From JAMLIN01 sp964476625 (GTDB lineage Bacteria; Pseudomonadota; Gammaproteobacteria; Burkholderiales; Burkholderiaceae_E), in the NCBI GenBank assembly GCA_964476625.1, contig CAYZBJ010000005.1:1-64000 (forward strand): a stretch of 64,000 bases of DNA, read 5' to 3'. Positions within the stretch are counted from its first letter, which is position 1, and each line of letters opens with the position of its first letter. Positions 25,455-32,278 of this stretch are shown piece by piece. Below the pieces are notes generated by a model that searched no databases, was not told the origin of the DNA, and saw only the letters and a list, made by a program, of their open reading frames with translations. The translations under genes were made by a program, and so were the position numbers.

Positions 25455-26281
25455 CGCGAGAGTCTCGCGGCCAGCCGGCTTTGCAACTCCGCCGAGTTGC
25501 GGGTCTCGACATGGGCGCGCGCCATCTCGGCGAGCACCGCCGCGGTTTCCTCGCGGCTGCCGCCGGCGAGCAGCGCGAGCAGGTTGGCCTTCATGCGCGC
25601 GACCGTCGCCGGGTCGGTCAGGGCGACGGCCTCGAGGATGTCGCCGAGCCGGCTGTCGAAGTCCTCGGCCGGTACCGATTCGGTGAGGAAGCCGATGCGC
25701 AGCATCTCGGCCGACTCGATGGTCATCCCGGTGAGCATCAGCTTGGCGGTCGCCCCGAGGCCGAGGCGGTCGAGGTAGCGGCGCAGCCCGCCGGGGTAGT
25801 AATGAAGCCCGAAGCGCGCGGCCGGCATGAACATCCGCAGGCCATCGCGGCCGATCCGCAGGTCGCAGGCGAGCGCCATGTCGGTGGCGCCCCCGTAGAC
25901 CGAGCCCGCGAGCGCGGCGATGGTGATGCAGGGCAGGCGCTCGAGCGCATCGAGCATGTCCTCGAGCCGGTGGTCGAGTTCGGTGCCGATCGCGCCCAGG
26001 GTGTAGCCCGAACTGAACGTGCGCTCGCCGGTGCCGGTGATCACGAGCGCGCGCAGGTCCTGCGGCGCATCGGCCGCGCGGGTCGCGAAGAAGGCGCCGA
26101 GGGCGTCGACGTCGGCCGGGTCGAGCCGATTGTGTTCGTCGGGGCGGTCGAGCCGCAACAGCCAGAGACCATCGACCGTGCGCAGCTTCGGCGAGCCCGG
26201 ATGGTCGGCCAGCGGGGTTTCGGGCGCCGCGAGCAGGCGGACCCAGGGATCGTTGGCGACATCGGTGGCGGCTTGGCTCAT
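25451..26281 (-). CDS. Atypical enoyl-CoA hydratase/isomerase (crotonase) family protein
   Basis: 276 residues, crotonase fold. An oxyanion-hole region FSSGYTLGAIGTE and a second SVYGGATDMALACDLRIG are present, but the two catalytic glutamates of true hydratases are not: the first is Asp (TDMALACD) and the FGxPE position reads FGLHY. Hydration is therefore unlikely; an isomerase, lyase or decarboxylase role is possible. The ATG at 26281 is chosen over an upstream frame to 26350. Third in the operon, 7 bases after the cupin. Confidence 0.8.
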   Translation of the reverse strand: MSQAATDVANDPWVRLLAAPETPLADHPGSPKLRTVDGLWLLRLDRPDEHNRLDPADVDALGAFFATRAADAPQDLRALVITGTGERTFSSGYTLGAIGTELDHRLEDMLDALERLPCITIAALAGSVYGGATDMALACDLRIGRDGLRMFMPAARFGLHYYPGGLRRYLDRLGLGATAKLMLTGMTIESAEMLRIGFLTESVPAEDFDSRLGDILEAVALTDPATVARMKANLLALLAGGSREETAAVLAEMARAHVETRNSAELQSRLAARLSR

Positions 26282-26288
26282 GGCGGGC

Positions 26289-26738
26289 TCAGGCTTGCAG
26301 GAAGGCGGCGACGACCGGGTCGGCGCGCAGCGCCGCGAGCTGCTCGTCATCGGGGAGCTGGGGGCGATCGCGCTCGGCTGCCACCAGGCACAGGAAGCCG
26401 AGGGGCTCGGCGGGATCGGCGCGAAACTGGTGCCAGGTCAGCGGCTCGATCTCGACCAGGTCATGGGCGGCGATCGGGTGGACCGCATCGCCCACCAGCA
26501 CCCGGCCGCGGCCGCGCAGCACCAGCACCGCGTGGGTGTGCTGGTGGCGCTCGAGGGTGGAATGGCCGCCGGCGGCGACTTCGAAGTAGCGCCATTGGGT
26601 GCCGGCGGGGACTTCGTCGAACAGCACCTGGCGGGTGACGTCGCGAAACGGTGCGGCGCCTTCGTCCTTGTAGCGCAGCAACTCGACGCCGTCCCAGCGA
26701 AAGCCTTCGCGCGCATGTCGAACCGTCGGCCTGCTCAT
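26289..26738 (-). CDS. Cupin-domain protein
   Basis: 149 residues, one cupin barrel. Metal-ligand motif 1 is seen in GGHSTLERHQHTHAVLVLRGRGRV (His-x-His with a preceding Glu) and motif 2 in LVEIEPLTWHQFRAD. A metal such as Mn or Fe is likely. It overlaps the RuBisCO-like gene by 4 bases. In Rhodospirillum rubrum a cupin beside a RuBisCO-like protein acts on methylthio-xylulose 5-phosphate in the MTA-isoprenoid shunt; the same role here is a hypothesis only. Confidence 0.85.
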   Translation of the reverse strand: MSRPTVRHAREGFRWDGVELLRYKDEGAAPFRDVTRQVLFDEVPAGTQWRYFEVAAGGHSTLERHQHTHAVLVLRGRGRVLVGDAVHPIAAHDLVEIEPLTWHQFRADPAEPLGFLCLVAAERDRPQLPDDEQLAALRADPVVAAFLQA

Positions 26739-27916
26739 GCGTCGATTCTACCGGCGCCGCTACCCGCCTCGCGAACCCGCGTCGCGAACGCGGCTGCTCG
26801 CGCCTCGAGCCCGTTGCCGGCCTCGAGCAGGTTGCCGCCGATCAGCAGCATGGTGTCGGGGCCGAAGAGCCCGAGCATCTCGTCGACCCGGTCCACCCGC
26901 ATGCCGCCGGCCGGGACCGGCATGGCCGGGCGCAGGTCGCCCAGCGGCTCGCGGGCGGCGGCAACGATCGCCTCGCAGGTCGCCCGCGAATAGCCGAAGC
27001 GCCCACCATGGTTCGGGAAGATCGTCGCGTCGGCGCCAAAGGCCCGGAACAGCCGGCCAAGGAGCAGGGCCGGCGCGATCGCGGTGCCGGCAAGCGCTGG
27101 GTGGGCGATCAGCGGCACGCCCGCTTCGGCGCGCAGCAGTTCGGCGAACACCGGCGCCCCGAGGACCATGGGGCAGGCGAGCAGGGCGCCCACGCCCGCC
27201 TCGCGGGCGACGCGCAGCTGGGCGACCAGCCGACCCGGGCCGCCCGAGAGATTCGGCGCATAGACAGTGTGGCCGCCGGTGGCGCGGTTGGCCGCGTCGA
27301 TTGCTCGTTGCACCGCCGGCACCCGGGTCTCGAAGGGCGCCACCGCCTGCTGGGCGATGCCGTGGTCGTCCTTGATGACGTCGATCCCGGCCCGCGCGAA
27401 GCGTCCGGCCAGCTCGGCCAGCGCTGCCGGGGCCATCCCCTGGGGCTTGAGCGCGGTGCACGACAGTGGCCGGTCGCCGGCGCCGCAGGCGGCGCGCAGC
27501 CCTGCGATCCCGAAGGCCGGACCGGGCAGGGCAGCCAGCAGCGAAGCCGGCAGGCGGGCGTCGAGCAGGCGCACGTCCGCCTGCAGGGAGCAGTTGCCGA
27601 AGAGCATGTTGAGCAGTTGGCCCGGCTCGTTCCCGATGGTCGCGACCGCGAGCGAGATGTCGACCTCGAAGGCGCTCGCCCGGCCCGACCGGTTCGCCGA
27701 TCCCGGTTCTCCCGCCAGGGGCGCGATCCGTTCGACCCGGCCCGGCACGGTGGCGCGGATCGCGGCGTCGCCGATCGCTCCGGCCGGCATCTCGACGCTC
27801 TGCTCGAGCGCGAGCGCGTCGGCCCGCGCCTCGACATGGGCGGGATCGGTCTCGACGCGGTAGCGCACGAGGAGTCGGTCGGCGGGCGTGGCCGCCGGTG
27901 TCGCGGGTCGGTTCAT
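26735..27916 (-). CDS. RuBisCO-like protein (form IV)
   Basis: 393 residues from the ATG at 27916. It has the large-subunit barrel with TALKPQG (Lys157, matching RuBisCO K175, but Gln where K177 should be) and GIDVIKDDHG (Lys182-Asp-Asp-His, where RuBisCO has KDDE with the carbamylated Lys). Loop 6, normally with K334, is not recognisable. It therefore cannot be a CO2-fixing enzyme and belongs to the RuBisCO-like isomerases or lyases of sugar phosphates. First of a four-gene operon with a cupin, a crotonase and a PQQ dehydrogenase; divergent from a MATE pump. Confidence 0.88.
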   Translation of the reverse strand: MNRPATPAATPADRLLVRYRVETDPAHVEARADALALEQSVEMPAGAIGDAAIRATVPGRVERIAPLAGEPGSANRSGRASAFEVDISLAVATIGNEPGQLLNMLFGNCSLQADVRLLDARLPASLLAALPGPAFGIAGLRAACGAGDRPLSCTALKPQGMAPAALAELAGRFARAGIDVIKDDHGIAQQAVAPFETRVPAVQRAIDAANRATGGHTVYAPNLSGGPGRLVAQLRVAREAGVGALLACPMVLGAPVFAELLRAEAGVPLIAHPALAGTAIAPALLLGRLFRAFGADATIFPNHGGRFGYSRATCEAIVAAAREPLGDLRPAMPVPAGGMRVDRVDEMLGLFGPDTMLLIGGNLLEAGNGLEARAAAFATRVREAGSGAGRIDA

Positions 27917-28059
27917 CGGTGGTCGTTGCGCGGGGTGGGGCCGCGGCCAGGGGGAAGCGCCGACGCAGTTTAGCAATGCACCGTACGATGCGGGGTTCCC
28001 ACAGCCGGCGCGGCCTGCCCGATCCGACTTCGCCCGCCCGTTCCCATGCGCCTGACCAG

Positions 28060-29451
28060 ATGACCACCGCGACGAGCCTCGATCGGATTCGCCAGGGCCC
28101 GATCCTCTCCACCCTGCTGCGCCTGTCGGCGCCCAACGTGCTCGCCATGGCGCTGGCGGTGCTCGTGGCCATCGCCGAGACCTTCTACGTCGGCCGGCTC
28201 GGTACCACGCCGCTCGCGGCGCTCGGCCTGGTGTTCCCCTTCGCCATGCTCACCGGGACCCTCTCGGCCGGCGCCATGGGCGGCGGCGTGTCCTCGGCGA
28301 TCGCCCGCGCGATCGGGGCTGCCGACATGGCGCGGGCCCACGTGCTCGCGATGCACGCGATCCTGATCGGCGGTGCGATGGGAATCGTGTATTCGCTGAC
28401 CTTCGTGTTCGGTGGCGCGGCGATCTTCCGCTGGGTCGGCGGCGAAGGCGGGGTGCTCGCCGAAGCGGTCCGCTACGCCAACGTGCTCTTCGCCGGCGCG
28501 ATCTTCGTCTGGATGAGCAACACCCTCGCATCGGTGGTGCGCGGCACCGGCAACATGCGGGTGCCTTCGACCGGCCTGGTGGTCGTCGGCCTGACCCAGG
28601 TCGTGACGGGCGGTGTGCTCGCCTTCGGGCTCGGGCCGTTCCCGGCGCTGGGCATGGTCGGCGTCGCGCTTGGCAACATCATTGCCTACGCCAGCGGCAC
28701 CTGCTTCTTCGCCTGGTATCTGCTCAGTGGCATCGGCCGGCTGAAGCTGCGGCCGGGCGGCTTCCCGGTGCGCCGCGAACTGCTCGTCGACATCCTGCGG
28801 GTCGGCGCCCTGTCGTGCCTGTCGCCCCTGCAGACGATGTTGACGATGCTGGTGTTCACTTCCCTGCTCGCGCGCCTGGGCGAACTGCCGCTGGCCGGCT
28901 ATTCGATCGGCCTGCGGCTCGAGTTCCTCGTCACCTCGATCTCCTTCGGGGTCGGCGTGGCCTCGGTACCCATGGTCGGCATGGCGATCGGCGCCGGCGA
29001 CGTCCCGCGGGCCCGCCGCGTAGCCTGGGTGGCGGCCGGGGTCAGTGGCGCGATCGTCGCGGTGGTCGGCCTTGGCGTGGCGATCTGGCCCCATCTCTGG
29101 GCGGATATCTTCAGCCAGGATGAGCAGGTCCTGGACTATGCCTACCAGTACTTGCGCATCGCCGGACCGATGTTCCCCCTGCTGTGCGCCGCCCTGACCC
29201 TGTATTTCTCGTCCCAGGGCGCCGGCAAGATGCTCGGCCCGGTCATCGCCGGCACCGTCCGCCTCGGCCTCGCCCTCGGGGTCGGCTTCTGGCTCGCCTC
29301 GCACGGCGCCCCCGCCTGGCACTACTTCGTCCTGACGGCGGCGGTGATGGTCTTCTACGGGATCACGATGGCGGGCCTCATGCACCTCACCCCGTGGGGG
29401 CCGAAGGACTCAAGGGGGAGGCCGCAGGCCGAGCCGGCCAGGCGCACATGA
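28060..29451 (+). CDS. MATE-family efflux transporter
   Basis: 463 residues from MTTATSLDRIRQGPILSTL, with 12 predicted membrane segments in two homologous halves. The opening LLRLSAPNVLAMALAVLVAI and internal GNMRVPSTGLVV are typical of the family. Exports drugs or cations by H+ or Na+ antiport. Longer starts at 27898 and 27976 exist but add a non-hydrophobic tail that overlaps the RuBisCO-like gene's leader. Its stop codon lies inside a remnant of a PIN-domain toxin gene, so the last residues may not be ancestral. Confidence 0.88.
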   Translation: MTTATSLDRIRQGPILSTLLRLSAPNVLAMALAVLVAIAETFYVGRLGTTPLAALGLVFPFAMLTGTLSAGAMGGGVSSAIARAIGAADMARAHVLAMHAILIGGAMGIVYSLTFVFGGAAIFRWVGGEGGVLAEAVRYANVLFAGAIFVWMSNTLASVVRGTGNMRVPSTGLVVVGLTQVVTGGVLAFGLGPFPALGMVGVALGNIIAYASGTCFFAWYLLSGIGRLKLRPGGFPVRRELLVDILRVGALSCLSPLQTMLTMLVFTSLLARLGELPLAGYSIGLRLEFLVTSISFGVGVASVPMVGMAIGAGDVPRARRVAWVAAGVSGAIVAVVGLGVAIWPHLWADIFSQDEQVLDYAYQYLRIAGPMFPLLCAALTLYFSSQGAGKMLGPVIAGTVRLGLALGVGFWLASHGAPAWHYFVLTAAVMVFYGITMAGLMHLTPWGPKDSRGRPQAEPARRT

Positions 29452-29546
29452 TCCTGACGGGCGAGCAGGATCTGCTCGAGCTTCACCCCTTCCACGGCAT
29501 CGAGATACTCGGTCCGACGGACTTCCTGGACCGTCCGATCGATTGA
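29442..29546 (+). pseudogene. C-terminal remnant of a PIN-domain toxin
   Basis: In a frame different from the MATE gene, AHMILTGEQDLLELHPFHG then IEILGPTDFLD matches the end of VapC-like PIN proteins, where a late catalytic Asp lies in the TGDxDLL segment (here Glu-Gln-Asp). The rest of the toxin and any antitoxin are absent. It marks loss of a toxin-antitoxin locus at this junction. Confidence 0.6.
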
Positions 29547-29609
29547 ACCGGGCGCGTCCGCCGCGATGGCGTGTGCGGAAGGTTCGTCCACCGGTTCTCA
29601 CACCGGTTC

Positions 29610-30014
29610 TCAATCGGGTGGCGGGGCGAACTGCTCGATCACCTGCTGCTCGGTCAGCATGGGCGTCTGGTTGGCGAAGGCGTAGTACCCCGGCTTGTTG
29701 TCGATGTAGATCTGGGTGGCGAGCTCGAAATCGGTCGAATCGAAGGTCCCCGCCGGGATGAAGTACTCGCCCGTCGCCAGGAGCTTGTAGTAGAGATGGG
29801 TGCCACACTGCTTGCAGAAGGCCCGCTGCGCCCAGTCCGACGAGGCATGGACGGCGATCTGCCCGGTTCCCGTGAACTCCACGTTCGGCCCGCAGTGGAC
29901 CGCGAGCATCGGCCCACCGCCCCATCTTCGACAGAACCCGCAATGGCAGGCCCCGATCTCCTTCGCATCCGCACAGGTGAAGCGAACCGCGCCGCACAGG
30001 CAATGACCGTTCAT
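29610..30014 (-). CDS. GFA-family (glutathione-dependent formaldehyde-activating-like) zinc protein
   Basis: 134 residues with the Mss4-like fold. Cys pairs bind zinc: CLCGAVRF at the start, ACHCGFCRRW near residue 22 and FCKQCGTHLYY near 68. Most members have unknown substrates; true activity on S-hydroxymethylglutathione is not assured. In a run of small minus-strand accessory genes. Confidence 0.85.
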   Translation of the reverse strand: MNGHCLCGAVRFTCADAKEIGACHCGFCRRWGGGPMLAVHCGPNVEFTGTGQIAVHASSDWAQRAFCKQCGTHLYYKLLATGEYFIPAGTFDSTDFELATQIYIDNKPGYYAFANQTPMLTEQQVIEQFAPPPD

Positions 30015-30087
30015 GTCCGTCCTCTCCTCGGGAATGGGCAGGGACTCGTCCCTGCGGGATGTCCGCCTGACATGGCCGTGTGGTCTC

Positions 30088-30534
30088 CTACTCGGTGATG
30101 TCGGGCTCCACCAGGGCGGCGAGTTGCAGAAGGGACTCCTGCCAGCCGAGATAGCACATCTCCACTGGTATGACCTCGGGGATGTTGTCCTGGACCACCG
30201 ACAGTTCGGTACCGCAGCTTACCGCCCCGAGCTTTACCTCGACCTGCATGACACCAGGCAGGTTGGGGTCGTCGAACTTGTCGGTATAGCGGATCAGCTC
30301 GTTGGGCACGAGTTCGAGGTATTCGCCCCCGAACGAATGGCTGTTGCCGGTCGAGAAGTTGCGAAACGACATGCGGAAGCCGCCGCCGACGCTCGGCTCC
30401 ATCTGGTGCACCGTGCAGGTAAAGCCGTGGGGCGGCAGCCACTTGGCGAGCGCATCGGCTTCGAGGAAGGCGCGATAGACCTTCGCGGGCGTGGTGCCCA
30501 GGACCCGATGCAGGCGGACGGTTCGTGAAGACAT
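30088..30534 (-). CDS. SRPBCC/AHSA1-domain protein
   Basis: 148 residues of the START-like fold: it opens MSSRTVRLHRVLGTTPAKVYRAF and contains DALAKWLPPHGF, typical of the AHSA1/activator of Hsp90 ATPase homolog group. Binds a hydrophobic ligand or acts as a helper; function unknown. The ATG at 30534 has GAAGGAG upstream. The GFA gene follows after 73 bases. Confidence 0.85.
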   Translation of the reverse strand: MSSRTVRLHRVLGTTPAKVYRAFLEADALAKWLPPHGFTCTVHQMEPSVGGGFRMSFRNFSTGNSHSFGGEYLELVPNELIRYTDKFDDPNLPGVMQVEVKLGAVSCGTELSVVQDNIPEVIPVEMCYLGWQESLLQLAALVEPDITE

Positions 30535-30667
30535 GGATGACTCCTTCGCATGGATGAGGGACCAGGCCCGGTGAGTCCGGGCCCTGACCTCATGACGATC
30601 GAGCGTGGGGGTTTTCGACGGGATCGACAGGCAGCGGGCAGGATCATTCGCCTCCGGCCCCGGGTCT

Positions 30668-31090
30668 TCACGCCTCGTTGCGCAGCTCGATCGTCGAGAT
30701 GGTGCCCTGGGCCACCGCACACAGCGCCTCGGTGTCGCCATCCCGGCTCAGGACCTCGCAGCGGCAGACAGCCTGCGTCCGTCCTGCATGGACGACGGTA
30801 GCCCGGGCGATCAGGACATCCCCAATGGCCGGGCGAACGTAGTTGATCTTGAACTCGGACGTGACCACCGAAGGGCCCAGGGCGAAGCCGCCGGCAAAGG
30901 TGAGCGCATTGTCCGCCGCGTAGGAAACGACCCCACCGTGGACAAAGCCGTGCTGCTGCTTCAGTTGTTCGGTGATGGGAACGCGAAGCTCGATTCCCTC
31001 GGCGGAGAACCGGGCAAGCTCGGTGCCCAGAAGCCTGCTGAACGGCTGGGCTTGCAGCGCCTGTTGCGCGACGTCGAGGGAGATCGGCAT
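30668..31090 (-). CDS. PaaI-family hotdog thioesterase
   Basis: 140 residues, hotdog fold. The motif HGFVHGGVVSYAADNALTFAGG (residues about 47-68) holds the His-Gly-Gly and Asp used for hydrolysis of acyl- or aryl-CoA thioesters. Upstream of the SRPBCC gene with 133 bases between, probably separate. The substrate is unknown; phenylacetyl-CoA-like esters are typical of the group. Confidence 0.85.
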   Translation of the reverse strand: MPISLDVAQQALQAQPFSRLLGTELARFSAEGIELRVPITEQLKQQHGFVHGGVVSYAADNALTFAGGFALGPSVVTSEFKINYVRPAIGDVLIARATVVHAGRTQAVCRCEVLSRDGDTEALCAVAQGTISTIELRNEA

Positions 31091-31216
31091 GTCACGGATC
31101 CGTCGAGGTGCTTGTCGTGACGCCCGACCTTAACGCGGGAAGCGGGTGGGTCGCAAGAGCGGACCGCTTCCTGCAAGCAATTCCCAGCAGCAGACGATCG
31201 ATGAATGCGTCGTTGC

Positions 31217-31936
31217 TCAGGTTTCCCGCATGCGTACGAACAGATGCGTACTTTGAGAATCTCCGTTCCCATGAGCCGATTTGACGTCGAGGTACGGTTG
31301 CGCCCTCACCAGTTCACCGAGCTTCTTGCATCCAAAATTACGCGGATCGAATGACGGATCATTCCTCAATACCAAACTGCCAACCGTTGACAGTGGTGCC
31401 CAACCATCCTCCTGGGCCGCAGCTGCAATAGCCGAACACAAGAGCGGCCTGAGGGCGGTTCCTTCGGATGCGTCCGCGAGCGGCTCGGCGGAAGGCTTCC
31501 GAAGAATCTCCGTGTAGATGAATTTGTCGCATGCTGCGACAAATGGCTTGGGTGTCTTCTGTTCTCCGAATCCGTACACCGAAAGTCCGGCCTCGCGAAT
31601 CCTCGTGGCCAGGCGAGTGAAGTCGCTATCTGACGAGACCAGGCAGAAGCCGTCTACTTTGCCGCTGTGCAGAATATCCATGGCTTCAATGATCAGTGCG
31701 GAGTCCGTGGCGTTCTTCCCTGTCGTGTACCTGAACTGCTGGATGGGTTGGATCGCATGAATATGCAGGACGTCCTTCCAGCCAGACAGGTTCGGTGTCG
31801 TCCAGTCACCATAGGCTCGCTTCACAGTCGCTGTGCCGTATCGCCCTGCTTCAGCGAGCAGATCGGCAATGACGGAGGCCTGGGCGTTGTCTGCGTCGAC
31901 CAGTACCGCAAGATTGTCGCTGGTTGAGGATGGCAT
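31217..31936 (-). CDS. NYN-domain (PIN-like) protein with C-terminal OST-HTH/LOTUS domain
   Basis: 239 residues. The N-terminal NYN nuclease domain has the acidic set in LAVLVDADNAQ, KNATDSALIIEAMD and LVSSDSDFTRLATRIREAG; a C-terminal LOTUS/OST-HTH of about 75 residues follows (LGELVRAQPYLDVKSA). Such proteins are probable RNases. Base composition is visibly lower in GC than its neighbours, suggesting acquisition. Alone on the minus strand. Confidence 0.85.
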   Translation of the reverse strand: MPSSTSDNLAVLVDADNAQASVIADLLAEAGRYGTATVKRAYGDWTTPNLSGWKDVLHIHAIQPIQQFRYTTGKNATDSALIIEAMDILHSGKVDGFCLVSSDSDFTRLATRIREAGLSVYGFGEQKTPKPFVAACDKFIYTEILRKPSAEPLADASEGTALRPLLCSAIAAAAQEDGWAPLSTVGSLVLRNDPSFDPRNFGCKKLGELVRAQPYLDVKSAHGNGDSQSTHLFVRMRET

Positions 31937-32278
31937 AGAGGGTCCGGGTTCAATGGTCAGTCAGGCCGGGCTTGTCGGGTGCGGGGTCATTGCCTTTCTC
32001 CTGAGGTTCTGCGCGGCATTCCTGATGTACTGCAACTGCAAGCGGTTGCCATGGGTCAGTCGAACCCCACGACCTCCCTCACTGCAACGCCCGATGGTCG
32101 CGCAACACGCCATGTCTCCGCTGCGAAGGATTCAGTCGAATTACACGCTGCAGGCGGAAGCCCCTGCCCCTTTTGGCCGATGAGCGGTCGCGAAGCGCCG
32201 TCTCGAGGAGCGGATCTCTGGGTTGCCTAGGCCGGCGGTCCAATTGTTGCCGGCCGCGGGTGCTTCTACGGTGGGCGC
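31937..32278. other. 342-base intergenic stretch without a recognised gene
   Basis: Lies between the divergent NYN and RHS genes. Short plus-strand frames run through it, but their translations show no family and no ribosome sites. A GC stem (GCCGGC / GCCGGC around 32231-32258) lies just before the RHS gene. It must hold the promoters for both genes, but I cannot point to them. Confidence 0.5.

Noticed and set aside
26735..27916. True RuBisCO large subunit for CO2 fixation
   Set aside because: The second Lys of the KPK motif is Gln, the metal-site Glu is His, loop 6 is not recognisable, and no small subunit or phosphoribulokinase is near.
29355..29591. Minus-strand 78-codon frame over the MATE end
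   Set aside because: The plus strand gives a sensible PIN-like C-terminus in the same place, and the minus translation matches nothing.
31937..32278. Small plus-strand genes upstream of the RHS gene
   Set aside because: Several short frames exist, but none has a ribosome site, a known domain or consistent codon use.
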